Positions 32,834-41,523 of a stretch of 64,000 nucleotides of DNA are shown in pieces. Within the stretch, counting starts at the first letter, position 1, and each line of letters opens with the position of its first letter. The position numbers and the translations under genes were made by a program. Source of the stretch: Minisyncoccota bacterium (lineage in GTDB: Bacteria > Patescibacteria > Microgenomatia > UBA1400 > PJMF01); the NCBI GenBank assembly GCA_012515515.1, contig JAAYYE010000011.1, forward strand, positions 11,402 to 75,401, read 5' to 3'. Below the pieces are notes generated by a model. That model saw only the letters and a list, made by a program, of their open reading frames with translations. It searched no databases and was not told where the DNA came from.

Positions 32834-34090
32834 ATGTCACGTCGTGATTTTTTCAAAGTTTTAGAAAAAGAGGTAGCCCGCATTGATGAGGCTAGTGTTA
32901 CTAAAAGAAAAGAGCACTTAATTGAGGGTTTTACCCAGGAAGCTTCACCCAAAGCTTTGATTAATGGCAAAACCTATCGGATTTTTAATTCCAACGACTA
33001 CTTAGGTTTGCGTCATCATCGCAAATTAAAAAAAGCTGAGCATCAAATGACTGAATTATGTGGGACGGGTCCTGGAGCGGTGCGCTTTATTTCTGGATCT
33101 TTTAAAGTCCATCGTGATTTAGAAAAAGCTTTGGCTAATTTTCATGGTCAAGAAGATGCTATGGTTTTTTCCAGCGCTTTTGCCACAAATTTAGCTGTGC
33201 TATTTAGTTTAATTAAAGGTCAAAGCAAGGATTCTCTCCTACAAAGTGAGGCTTTAGTTATTTCCGATGAATTAAATCATCGCAGTATTATTGATGGTAT
33301 TCGGGTGGCCAATTTAGCCAGTGAGCAAAAGGCTATTTTTAAACATTTAGATCCCAAATCATTAGAAGAAATTTTGGCAAAAAATAGTAAAAAATTTAAA
33401 CGAGCCTTAGTGGTGACTGATGGCGTATTTTCCATGCTTGGCGAATACCAAAATTTGAAAAAACTACGCACTATTATTAATCGCTATGACAAAATTTATC
33501 CAGAAGGAGTTTTGCTGGTAGTTGATGATTGTCATGGAGTGGGAGCCTTTGGCAAAACTGGTCGTGGGACTGAAGAAGTGTCTGGAGCTAAAGCCGATGT
33601 GATGATTAGTACTTTAGGCAAAGGCTTGGGTGCTGATGGTGGTTATGTGGCAGGTAAACAGGCTATTATCGATTACTTGCGAGAATCAGCTGCTACTTAT
33701 ATTTACTCTAACTCAATTTCACCAGGAACAGCCGCTGCCGCTTTAGCTGCGGTCAAATTAATTGACACTGAAACTGGAGCTAAATTGTTAAGGAATTTAG
33801 AAAATAATTTGGCTTATGTTAAAAAAGAATTATTAGCTTTAGGTTTTCAATTTGCCGCTGAATCTATTCATCCCATTCAAGCCATTTTAATTGGCGATAC
33901 AGCAAAAACCAAAGCTCTCACCCAAAAAATGTTTGAGCGCGGTTTCATGTTAACTAATATTAACTATCCTGTAGTGCCTAAAGGTAAAGACGAAATTAGA
34001 GTGCAAATTAGTGCCAGCCACAATAAAGCAGATTTAAAAGCCTTCTTAAAAAATATTAAAGAAGTTGGCAAAGAGCTAGAAATTATTTAA
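32834..34090 (+). CDS. PLP-dependent alpha-oxoamine synthase-like enzyme
   Basis: This is a fold-type I aminotransferase-family protein resembling 8-amino-7-oxononanoate synthase, 2-amino-3-ketobutyrate CoA ligase and serine palmitoyltransferase. Visible marks are NDYLGLRHH, GTGPGAVRFISG, DDCHGVGAFG and the PLP lysine K263 in STLGKGLGADGG. It would join an amino acid to an acyl-CoA or acyl-ACP. Length (418) is normal. The start has an AAAGGA site 6 nt upstream. No biotin, threonine-catabolic or sphingolipid partner lies nearby, so the product is unknown. Confidence 0.8.
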   Translation: MSRRDFFKVLEKEVARIDEASVTKRKEHLIEGFTQEASPKALINGKTYRIFNSNDYLGLRHHRKLKKAEHQMTELCGTGPGAVRFISGSFKVHRDLEKALANFHGQEDAMVFSSAFATNLAVLFSLIKGQSKDSLLQSEALVISDELNHRSIIDGIRVANLASEQKAIFKHLDPKSLEEILAKNSKKFKRALVVTDGVFSMLGEYQNLKKLRTIINRYDKIYPEGVLLVVDDCHGVGAFGKTGRGTEEVSGAKADVMISTLGKGLGADGGYVAGKQAIIDYLRESAATYIYSNSISPGTAAAALAAVKLIDTETGAKLLRNLENNLAYVKKELLALGFQFAAESIHPIQAILIGDTAKTKALTQKMFERGFMLTNINYPVVPKGKDEIRVQISASHNKADLKAFLKNIKEVGKELEII

Positions 34091-34138
34091 TTTCTTTACT
34101 TGGCTTATTTGTTTTTTGCTAATAGAATTAAATTAGCT

Positions 34139-35263
34139 ATGAATAATTTTTTGCAAAAACTTCTTATTGTTTTGATTCTTTTAGTCTCTTTTTTCAGTCC
34201 AAAGCATGTTCAAGCCCAAGAAATTAGGGGAGAAACACTCGAGGGTCGAGTCACAGACATTATCGAAAGTGGTGAAAAAATCATCGATGACCAGGCTTTT
34301 CCTTATCAAGTTTTAGAAATTCTTCTCAATAAAGGGAGTTTAGCAGGTTCAAAAATTCAAGTCGTCAATGAATCTAGCCTAGAAGCTAATAGTCTTACAG
34401 TAGTTAATTACCGCGAATATAAACTAGGCGAAAATTTAAGAATTTATACTGATTTTAATTTAGAAGAAGAGCGTTTTTTTGTCATTGAGGGTTTAGTTAA
34501 AAGACAGGCGCTCTTGTTTTTATTAATTTTATTTGTGGTGGCAGTGTTGGTGGTGACGGGACGCTTGGGTTTATTTGCTTTGCTGAGTTTATTCCTTTCT
34601 TTTTTTGTCATTAGCAAGGTCTTAATTCCGATGATTATGGCTGGTCGTCCTCCTTTATTATCGGCTTTTGTGAGTTCCTTAATCATTATTCCAACTGGCT
34701 TTTATTTGGTTCATGGTTTTAATAATAAAACTCATAGTGCCGTGATCGGGACTTTATTGTCTTTGCTCATCACCATGTTGTTGGCTTTTTATTTTGTTAA
34801 TTCAACTAATTTAACAGGCTATGCTAGTGAAGAGGCTATTTTTGTGCGCAACATGAGTCAGGGAAAAATTGACTTATTAAGTTTGTTGTTTGCGGGAATC
34901 ATGATTGCCGCCTTGGGCGTACTAGATGATGTGACTATTGGTCAGGCATCAGTGGTTGAGCAACTCAAATTAGCTGATCCGAAATTAGATAACTCCTCAT
35001 TATTTCTAAAAAGCATGAAGGTCGGTCGAGACCATGTCTCATCAATGATCAACACCTTAATTTTAGTCTATGCGGGATCAGCCATGCCTTTATTACTTTT
35101 ATTTTTTGATGGTCAACATAGCTTTATTGATGTGATTGAATTAGAAATTGTTGCCGAAGAAATTGTGCGCACCCTAGTGAATAGCTTGGGCTTGATGCTG
35201 GCAGTTCCTTTAACAACTTTTCTCAAAGTTTTTGTCTTTGAGACTAAAGCGCAGTCGGATTAG
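34139..35263 (+). CDS. YibE/F-like membrane protein
   Basis: A signal peptide (1-28, VQAQE) leads to a small beta domain (about 30-115) and then about seven membrane helices. The arrangement and stretches such as LDDVTIGQASVVEQL and YAGSAMPLLLLF match the YibE/F family, of unknown transport function. ATG 34139 is preferred to the frame start at 34100 because a good signal peptide begins there. Its 3' end overlaps the opposite coiled-coil gene by 20 bases. Confidence 0.8.
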   Translation: MNNFLQKLLIVLILLVSFFSPKHVQAQEIRGETLEGRVTDIIESGEKIIDDQAFPYQVLEILLNKGSLAGSKIQVVNESSLEANSLTVVNYREYKLGENLRIYTDFNLEEERFFVIEGLVKRQALLFLLILFVVAVLVVTGRLGLFALLSLFLSFFVISKVLIPMIMAGRPPLLSAFVSSLIIIPTGFYLVHGFNNKTHSAVIGTLLSLLITMLLAFYFVNSTNLTGYASEEAIFVRNMSQGKIDLLSLLFAGIMIAALGVLDDVTIGQASVVEQLKLADPKLDNSSLFLKSMKVGRDHVSSMINTLILVYAGSAMPLLLLFFDGQHSFIDVIELEIVAEEIVRTLVNSLGLMLAVPLTTFLKVFVFETKAQSD

Positions 35264-35969
35264 TGCTTTGCGTGGCTAATTCAAAGATGATTTTTTTCTC
35301 GTTTCCTACGATGGTTGAGGCCAAACGACTATTAACTTCTAGATAAAGTTTTGTCCAGTCCTTTTTCTTTTTTTCTAAACTTTTAAATTTTTGACTAAAC
35401 ATTTCTCCATAGTCTTGCATTGCTTCCGTAATTTCAGGTGTTTCTTTTTGAATATCAATATTTGCTTGTTCTGCTTGTTGATATTGTTGCTTTTCTTCTT
35501 CAATTTTATTAAGTTCATTAGCTATCAGTAATTGAATTTGTCGAAGAATGAATTGTTCAAAGCGCTTAGCTAATTGATCGGTTTTTATAGCGCTCTCGCG
35601 GCTATCTTTTTTGGCCAAAACCTCTCTTTGAGCTAATTCAGCAAAAACCGCTGATACTAATGGATCACCTGGAGGTCCAAATTGCTCTCTGAGATATAAG
35701 GAAGCAATTTGTTCTTCTTTTTTGTCTAGTAATTGGGCAATTTCTGTTTGGAGAGTGGTAATCATTGTTTCGCCAGTGAGACTGATGCTTCTAATTAAAT
35801 TTTGGCTGGTATTGTCAACTTGCTCAGTCAAATTTTTCAAAAACTCAACGGGATTTTGCTCTATCATTCTTAAATCTACGCCATCATCTAGATGCGCAGA
35901 AACTTCTTGTTTCCAATTTTCTCCATACCAATTATTAGCGTATTCGCGGGAAGAAACATTTTCTTTCAT
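35244..35969 (-). CDS. Coiled-coil protein behind a probable cobalamin riboswitch
   Basis: Unknown family. The protein (241 residues) is soluble, almost entirely helical and rich in Glu/Gln/Lys, with coiled-coil character at about 60-110 and 130-205. There is no signal peptide or membrane helix. The ATG has an AGAAAGG site 5 nt upstream. The upstream 350 bases contain a cobalamin-riboswitch-like core and a terminator-like hairpin on the same strand, so its expression may respond to B12. Nothing in the protein itself suggests B12 chemistry. Confidence 0.6.
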   Translation of the reverse strand: MKENVSSREYANNWYGENWKQEVSAHLDDGVDLRMIEQNPVEFLKNLTEQVDNTSQNLIRSISLTGETMITTLQTEIAQLLDKKEEQIASLYLREQFGPPGDPLVSAVFAELAQREVLAKKDSRESAIKTDQLAKRFEQFILRQIQLLIANELNKIEEEKQQYQQAEQANIDIQKETPEITEAMQDYGEMFSQKFKSLEKKKKDWTKLYLEVNSRLASTIVGNEKKIIFELATQSTNPTAL

Positions 35970-36045
35970 TAAGCCTTTCTTAAGCTCTATTAGCTAAGTT
36001 CATGTTCAATGAACTTCAATTAATAATTGCCGTGGAAAAGCCTTG

Positions 36046-36077
36046 AAAAATCGTTTGATGCTCGTCAAAACTGATTT
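36046..36077 (-). terminator. Terminator-like hairpin after the riboswitch core
   Basis: Read on the minus strand, AAATC and the following TTTGA pair with TCAAA and GATTT around CGAGCA, with small bulges, and TT follows. It lies just after the riboswitch core and 77 bases before the start of the coiled-coil gene, the normal place for an expression platform. Confidence 0.45.
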
Positions 36078-36078
36078 G

Positions 36079-36180
36079 GGCTGAAGATCGGACTTAGTTG
36101 CCTTGAGGACAAAATTACCGTTGCGGCACAGTCATGGAATTTCACCATGTTCCACAGCAAATTCAATTTAACAGAAAATT
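36079..36180 (-). promoter_or_regulatory. Cobalamin riboswitch-like RNA core
   Basis: On the minus strand GGAACATGGTGAAATTCC (36153-36136) is followed by CTG, CCGCAA and CGGTAA (36126-36115), then AAGTCCGATCTTCAGCC (36095-36079). This matches the cobalamin riboswitch pattern GGGAA..GGTG.AA..CC...CTG..CCGCAACTGT...AAGYCAG....GCC in order and spacing. CATGG/CCATG form the expected stem around the GGTG loop. The peripheral 5' helices are not clear, so it may be a short variant. Confidence 0.62.
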
Positions 36181-36220
36181 TTTATTAAGGCAATGCTTAA
36201 TTTACTTTGGCTTGAGTTTG

Positions 36221-36335
36221 CTATTTACTTGCAGGGGCTATTCATTTGCAGTGCTTATCAGCAGCGGGGGCTTAATCTACAGCTATTCACCCGCAGGGAT
36301 TTCACTTGTGGGGACTATTCACCGGCAGGGGTTTC
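36221..36335 (-). repeat. Degenerate 17-21-bp repeats at the LCP gene's 3' end
   Basis: On the plus strand CTATTCACCGGCAGGGGTTTC (36315-36335, the last codons and stop of the LCP gene) recurs as CTATTCACCCGCAGGGATTTC (36283-36303). Weaker copies begin at 36221 (CTATTTACTTGCAGGGG) and 36238 (CTATTCATTTGCAG). They lie upstream of the riboswitch. Confidence 0.65.
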
Positions 36336-37454
36336 GCTGGCAAGGTTTTGTTGAATAAAACTTTGCAGCTCGCTCCAGTTGTTATGACCAACTTTAGGTA
36401 TGAGCACAGAACCATTATTACTCTTAGAACTCGTTAAAACGTTTTCAGTGCTAATATTAATATTTTTGATAGCAAAATCATTGGCGTTGATTAATAATGG
36501 AGCAAAATATTGAAGAATAGTTAAATCAAAATCGCTAGCCACATGTTGACCCACTTGTTTAAAAAAACGAGGAATGTTGCTTAAGGCATCTAAATCAAAT
36601 AATTTTTTTCTAATACCCGTTAGTACCTCAACTTGACGACGACTGCGATCAAAATCACTTGAGCTGTGGCGAGAGCGAACATATTTTAAGGCATCTCCTC
36701 CCTCCATTTTTTGTGTTCCAGCCGAGAAATAAATTTTTTCATATCTACAAGCAAATTGTTTTTCTAATTCAAAACCACTTAAAGTTTCCGTTAAATGGGC
36801 TATTTCTTCATTACTATGCCCACAAGGATCGAGTTGCCTGCCTTCAATCGGATACCATTGGTCAGCAAAGTCTGTTTTGACATCAACTTCTATACTGCCA
36901 AGCTCCTGACCAACCAAACGCTGAAAACCCACAAAATCTATGGCAATAAAATATTTGATGTTTAAATTGCTGACCGAAGACAATAAATTTTTAGTGACTT
37001 GGCCGGCATTTATTATCGGTTCTGAACCACTCATGTGTGAGCTAAATACCGTATTAATTTTACGATAACTGCCATCGTTTAGTTTTAATTCTAAATCTCT
37101 GGGTATGGAGATAAAGGCAATAATTTTATTTTCAAAATCTATATGAGCAATTTGAATGAGGTCGGCTAACATGCCACCTTGATGACCAGCACCTCCATAG
37201 CCAATTAATAAAACATTCAGCTCTTTTTGATCGTCACTGGCAATTTGACTCAGATCATCATTTAACTGAGGTATTTGCTGATTTTCCTGAGCGACATCAG
37301 CTTTTTGCTCTTTTTGTAATTGACGAAAAGTAACAGCTGTTGAAACCCCAACACTCATGAGCAATAAAAATAAAAAAGTAAAAAATAATCTCTTCTGTTT
37401 TTTACTTAATCCTCGATATGAATTTAATAATTTTTGTTTTAGTTTCTGTAGCAT
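36315..37454 (-). CDS. LytR-CpsA-Psr (LCP) family protein
   Basis: A cytoplasmic Lys-rich N-terminus and one membrane helix (about 22-42) precede the LCP catalytic domain (about 80-330). Typical marks are VLLIGYGG, ISIPRDLELKL, INTVFSSHM, DFVGFQRLV, and YVRSRHSSSDFDRSRRQ, whose arginines bind the pyrophosphate of the lipid carrier. Such enzymes move glycopolymers from undecaprenyl carriers to peptidoglycan. I start at 37454, where TAAAAT (37467-37462) is 7 nt upstream, rather than at the frame start 37496, which would overlap the divergent gene. Confidence 0.85.
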   Translation of the reverse strand: MLQKLKQKLLNSYRGLSKKQKRLFFTFLFLLLMSVGVSTAVTFRQLQKEQKADVAQENQQIPQLNDDLSQIASDDQKELNVLLIGYGGAGHQGGMLADLIQIAHIDFENKIIAFISIPRDLELKLNDGSYRKINTVFSSHMSGSEPIINAGQVTKNLLSSVSNLNIKYFIAIDFVGFQRLVGQELGSIEVDVKTDFADQWYPIEGRQLDPCGHSNEEIAHLTETLSGFELEKQFACRYEKIYFSAGTQKMEGGDALKYVRSRHSSSDFDRSRRQVEVLTGIRKKLFDLDALSNIPRFFKQVGQHVASDFDLTILQYFAPLLINANDFAIKNINISTENVLTSSKSNNGSVLIPKVGHNNWSELQSFIQQNLASETPAGE

Positions 37455-37494
37455 TTGCGTGATTTTAGTATATCTTAAATGATATAATAAACAC

Positions 37495-38214
37495 ATGTCA
37501 AAAAATTCTTTTTTTACTTTGCAAAATAATCAATTTCCTTATAATAAATTAAGATTTCCTGGTCAAGGTAGTGATGAAAAAATCCTATATGTGACGCGAG
37601 AGCATGTCATATTTTTAGTCTATAAAATCCTCTTCATCTTATTAATTGCTGTAACGATTATTGTTGCTAGTGTGATGTTAAATAGAAGTTTTGGTCAAGT
37701 TTTTCATAATCAGCTTTTATCCAGCATCTTGGCGATTGGATTATTAGTCTTTTTTGTATTTATTTTATTGGGCGTGTGGTGGGTGTTTACCTTGTGGAAA
37801 AAATCAGTGGCCATTGTCACTAACAAGCGTCTAATTAAATTTATTTACACAACCCCAGTCAATCGTTACAACATGAGCTTACCCCTAGAAATGATCGTTG
37901 ACACTAGTTATCACAACAAGGGTTTTCTTAGTTCATATTTAAATATTGGCAGCATTACTGCCCGATCTAGTGCCAGCAGTTCTGGAGTGGCAACAGATGA
38001 TGTTACGCGAGTTAATAAAAAATATTTTTATTTAGAAAATATTCAATATGCTGAAGATTTACAGCAATATTTAAATAAGCTTATCAATGCTTTACACAAA
38101 GATTCCTCAGCTTTAAATGATTTGCGTCCATTTTTACCCAATTTAAAAGGGGAGGAGAGAGAAGAATTTTTAAGAGAAAATTATCCTCAATACGCAAAAA
38201 ACGCAAAAAAATAG
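37495..38214 (+). CDS. Membrane protein with bacterial PH-like domain
   Basis: Residues 40-105 hold two membrane helices. The following 110 residues resemble a bacterial PH domain (VAIVTNKRLIKFIYTTPVNR, then IVDTSYHNKGFLSSYLNIGSI). The role is unknown; such proteins often sit in the envelope. TATAAT at 37483-37488 is 6 nt before the ATG, so the mRNA should be leaderless. The divergent LCP gene starts only 40 bases away and is also leaderless in appearance. Confidence 0.7.
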   Translation: MSKNSFFTLQNNQFPYNKLRFPGQGSDEKILYVTREHVIFLVYKILFILLIAVTIIVASVMLNRSFGQVFHNQLLSSILAIGLLVFFVFILLGVWWVFTLWKKSVAIVTNKRLIKFIYTTPVNRYNMSLPLEMIVDTSYHNKGFLSSYLNIGSITARSSASSSGVATDDVTRVNKKYFYLENIQYAEDLQQYLNKLINALHKDSSALNDLRPFLPNLKGEEREEFLRENYPQYAKNAKK

Positions 38215-38252
38215 GCCAGTCAGACACTGCTTAAATCTGTTAAACTACCCTT

Positions 38253-39437
38253 ATGACTGCTGATTTTAATCAAGTGTTAAGTGATTTTCACTATCCCCTG
38301 GCTAAAGAAAAAATTGCTCATCAGCCACTGGCTAAACGCGAGCAATCACGACTCTTAGTTTTTAATCGCCAAACGGGCAAATTTAGTGATCGGCATTTTT
38401 TTGAATTAAGTGAATTATTAAATGCAAACGATGTTTTGGTCTTAAATGAAACTAAAGTTTTCCCCGCTCGGCTTTTGGGCAAAAAAGATACTGGTGGCAA
38501 AGTGGAATTGTTGCTTTTAAAAAAAACAGCGGCTAATGCTTGGCAAGCCATTAGCAAACCCGCACTAAAAATTAATCAGCGCCTATATTTTCCACCTAGA
38601 AATTTACTTTTAGATGAAGATTATGATTTAGCTGATTTTTTACAAGCTCGAGTATTAAAAAATCAAGAGACTAGTGCGCTAGTCGAAGTTGAATTTAATT
38701 ATGCAGCTGATAAATTGTGGCAAGCAATTGAAAGAACTGGTTACACCCCTCTGCCTCCATATATTAGAAATCAACAAAGTGAAGACTTGCGTCGTAGTGA
38801 ATATCAAACCACCTTTGCCAAAAACATTGGTTCAGCGGCAGCTCCCACTGCTGGCTTACATTTTACCGATGAATTGTTAAAAAAAATAGCCGATCGAGGA
38901 GTGCAGATTGAAAAAATTGATTTAGCAGTTGGTTTAGGTACTTTTGCCAAATTAACTCAAGAAAATTGGCAAAACCAAAGGCTTCATGAAGAACATTATC
39001 AAATTCAAGAAGCTGTGGCTGACAGATTAAGCCAAGCCAAAGCAGCCGGCAAACGCCTAATTGCGGTTGGTACCACTAGCTTGCGAGCTTTAGAAAGCGC
39101 TGTTATTAATCCAAAAATAATTAAAAAAAATAAATCAGAAGTGCCAAAAAATTCGCAAAAAAATCAAAAAAATGATTTGCTATTTAAAACTGGCCAGCAA
39201 AGCACGAACATTTTTATTAAGCCTCCTTATCAATTTCAAGCAGTTGACGCTTTAATCACCAACTTTCATTTACCAGCATCCAGTTTGCTCATGCTGGTGA
39301 CGGCTTTTAGCACTCAGCCCAATTCTCCCTTTGTTTTTAAAAACTTTTTAAGATCGCCTATCGGTCAAGCCTATCAACACGCCATTAATAATGACTACCG
39401 CTTTTTTAGTTTTGGCGATGCGATGTTGATTCTTTAA
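38253..39437 (+). CDS. queA: S-adenosylmethionine:tRNA ribosyltransferase-isomerase
   Basis: The sequence follows QueA from end to end: DFHYPLAKEKIAHQPLAKREQSRLLV, NDVLVLNETKVFPARL, GYTPLPPYIRN, SAAAPTAGLHFT, VGLGTF, VGTTSLRALE and TNFHLPASSLLMLVTAF. It makes epoxyqueuosine in tRNA from a precursor base and SAM. A Lys/Asn-rich insertion of about 20 residues (around 289-312) is unusual. TAAACT at 38241-38246 lies 6 nt before the ATG. Confidence 0.93.
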   Translation: MTADFNQVLSDFHYPLAKEKIAHQPLAKREQSRLLVFNRQTGKFSDRHFFELSELLNANDVLVLNETKVFPARLLGKKDTGGKVELLLLKKTAANAWQAISKPALKINQRLYFPPRNLLLDEDYDLADFLQARVLKNQETSALVEVEFNYAADKLWQAIERTGYTPLPPYIRNQQSEDLRRSEYQTTFAKNIGSAAAPTAGLHFTDELLKKIADRGVQIEKIDLAVGLGTFAKLTQENWQNQRLHEEHYQIQEAVADRLSQAKAAGKRLIAVGTTSLRALESAVINPKIIKKNKSEVPKNSQKNQKNDLLFKTGQQSTNIFIKPPYQFQAVDALITNFHLPASSLLMLVTAFSTQPNSPFVFKNFLRSPIGQAYQHAINNDYRFFSFGDAMLIL

Positions 39438-39466
39438 TTATTTCTTGCTAGGCTGAGCTAAATATA

Positions 39467-40660
39467 ATGACAAAAAAAGAAGAAAGAACCCTGCTTTTAT
39501 CAGCTGATAAAAAAATTGTTTTAAAACAGATTTTACACTGGTTAGAATTTCAAAGCCAAAAACAGCCATATTTAACCATTGGTGGTTATGCTGGAACTGG
39601 TAAAACCACTTTATTAGCAGTCTTACGCCAATTATTGCACAAAAAGAATCCAAAATTAAAAGTGGCCTTTGCCGCTTTTACTGGGAAAGCCACTCAAGTT
39701 TTACAAAATTATTTAGCTGAATTTAACCTGCTTTATGCCCAAGATTCAGTGAGTACCATTCATTCGCTCATTTATAGTGTAGTAGAAAACGAACAACAAC
39801 AAATTGTTGCCTGGCGCAAAAAAGAGCGTTTAAAAACTGATTTGATTATTATTGATGAAGCCTCGATGCTTGATCAAGACATTTGGCTCGACCTGCTTTC
39901 TTACCATATCCCAATTTTGGCAGTTGGTGATCATGGGCAATTACCCCCAATTCATGGTTACTTCAATTTAATGAAAAAACCAATGTTGCGCTTAGAAAGT
40001 ATTCATCGTCAAGAAATAAGTAATCCCATTATTGATATATCAATTTTGGCACGGACGCAGGGCCAGATTCCTGTCGCCAGTTATGGCAAAAAAGTTAAGA
40101 AACTCTTAAAAAGTGATCCAGATACCGCCGAGCAAATTGAAAATTATTTGCAAATGGCTGACGAGGACACCCTCATAGTTTGTGGATATAACAATACTCG
40201 CTTGCGCCTCAATCAATACCTGCGCACTCTCAAAGGTTTTGAAACTGCAGAACCACAAGTCGCTGATCGCGTCATTTGTTTACGCAATAATCATCAAAAA
40301 CAAATTTACAATGGAATGTTGGGTACAATTGAGAGAATTAGGCGGATTGATCAACATTTTTATGATATTGTAGTAAATTTTGACGACCAAGATCGAGTTT
40401 ATGAGGGCTTAGCCTTAGCAAAACAATTTAATAGTGCCAGCACCATAAGTTATAACAGTCCCGATCGCCAACTGTTAAAAAAAGCTGATTTATTTGATTT
40501 TGCTTACGCCCTCACCGTCCATAAAGCGCAAGGAAGTCAGGCGGCGCGGGTCATTGTTTTTGAAGAACGCTTTAAACAAATGAGCGATGAAGATTGGCGC
40601 CGGTGGCTATATACGGCCGTGACCCGCGCCGAAGAGGAATTAATTATTATTGGTAATTAA
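39467..40660 (+). CDS. RecD-like / PIF1-like superfamily 1 DNA helicase
   Basis: Walker A is GYAGTGKTTLL (about 44-54), Walker B is LIIIDEASML, motif III is AVGDHGQLPPI and the C-terminal part has FAYALTVHKAQGSQ and LYTAVTRAEEELIII (UvrD_C_2 type). At 397 residues it lacks the N-terminal domains of RecD2. It is probably a 5'-3' helicase in repair or recombination. It starts 29 bases after queA. Confidence 0.85.
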   Translation: MTKKEERTLLLSADKKIVLKQILHWLEFQSQKQPYLTIGGYAGTGKTTLLAVLRQLLHKKNPKLKVAFAAFTGKATQVLQNYLAEFNLLYAQDSVSTIHSLIYSVVENEQQQIVAWRKKERLKTDLIIIDEASMLDQDIWLDLLSYHIPILAVGDHGQLPPIHGYFNLMKKPMLRLESIHRQEISNPIIDISILARTQGQIPVASYGKKVKKLLKSDPDTAEQIENYLQMADEDTLIVCGYNNTRLRLNQYLRTLKGFETAEPQVADRVICLRNNHQKQIYNGMLGTIERIRRIDQHFYDIVVNFDDQDRVYEGLALAKQFNSASTISYNSPDRQLLKKADLFDFAYALTVHKAQGSQAARVIVFEERFKQMSDEDWRRWLYTAVTRAEEELIIIGN

Positions 40661-40768
40661 TGAATGTTTGTAATTAGTTCGTTCTCTCGCACGCTTAATT
40701 TATGTTCTTACAAGCGACAAAATTAATTTCAATCTTTCAAGATTAGCGTATATAATTAAGCATATTCT

Positions 40769-41521
40769 ATGAAAGGTCGTATTAATAAAATCTTGGCTGA
40801 TTTGGGGCTAGCTTCTCGGAGAGAGGCTGATGCTTTAATTCAAGCTGGTCAGGTTCAAATTAATGGTCGGCGAGCTAAACTGGGCGAAAAAATTGATTTA
40901 AGTCATGATCAGCTCAAAGTTAAGGGTAAAATCATTGATGATGCTTTAATCCAAACTGTGGCCAGTGGTGAAAAATTTGAATATTGGCTATTAAATAAAC
41001 CAAGAGCAGTAGTGTCAACAGTCAGCGATGAGCTTAATCGTAAAACGGTCATGTTCTTTTTAAAAAATAAAAGTCAGGCTCGTTTATATCCAGTTGGTCG
41101 TCTTGATTATGATTCAGAGGGTTTATTGTTAATGACTAATGATGGTGACTTGGCTTATCGTCTTACGCACCCCAAATATCAGGTAGAAAAAGAATATCTG
41201 GTGGAGGCTCAGGGAATTTTTAGTCAAGATAAAATTAGTCGTTTAGAAAGAGGCGTGCTGTTAGCTGGCAAGCGGGCTCGGGCAGAGCAGGTTGAATTAG
41301 TGGATAAAAAAGGTCGCGACTTAGTATTAAAATTTATTCTTCATGAGGGTCGCAAGCATGAGGTACGTCGTTTGTCTGCCAAAGTGGGCTGGGAAGTGAC
41401 GCGTTTAACCAGAACGCGCCTGGCTAATTTAGAACTAGGCAACCTACAAGCAGGTACGGTAAGAAAATTAAGTGATGAAGAAATTTCGGCCTTAAAAAAG
41501 ACCGTCCAATTAAGCAACTAA
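40769..41521 (+). CDS. RsuA/RluB-type pseudouridine synthase
   Basis: An N-terminal S4 RNA-binding domain (INKILADLGLASRREADALI, about 4-62) is followed by the RsuA/RluB catalytic domain with PVGRLDYDSEGLLLMTNDG (catalytic Asp in GRLD) and KEYLV. It modifies a uridine in rRNA, probably 23S. TATAAT at 40751-40756 leaves a leader of about 6 nt. The HAD gene begins 2 bases after its stop, so the two form an operon. Confidence 0.9.
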   Translation: MKGRINKILADLGLASRREADALIQAGQVQINGRRAKLGEKIDLSHDQLKVKGKIIDDALIQTVASGEKFEYWLLNKPRAVVSTVSDELNRKTVMFFLKNKSQARLYPVGRLDYDSEGLLLMTNDGDLAYRLTHPKYQVEKEYLVEAQGIFSQDKISRLERGVLLAGKRARAEQVELVDKKGRDLVLKFILHEGRKHEVRRLSAKVGWEVTRLTRTRLANLELGNLQAGTVRKLSDEEISALKKTVQLSN

Positions 41522-41523
41522 CT

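Noticed and set aside
37454..37496. Longer LCP start at 37496
   Set aside because: It would overlap the divergent gene's start codon, and the added residues do not look like an LCP N-terminus; the TAAAAT hexamer fits the start at 37454.
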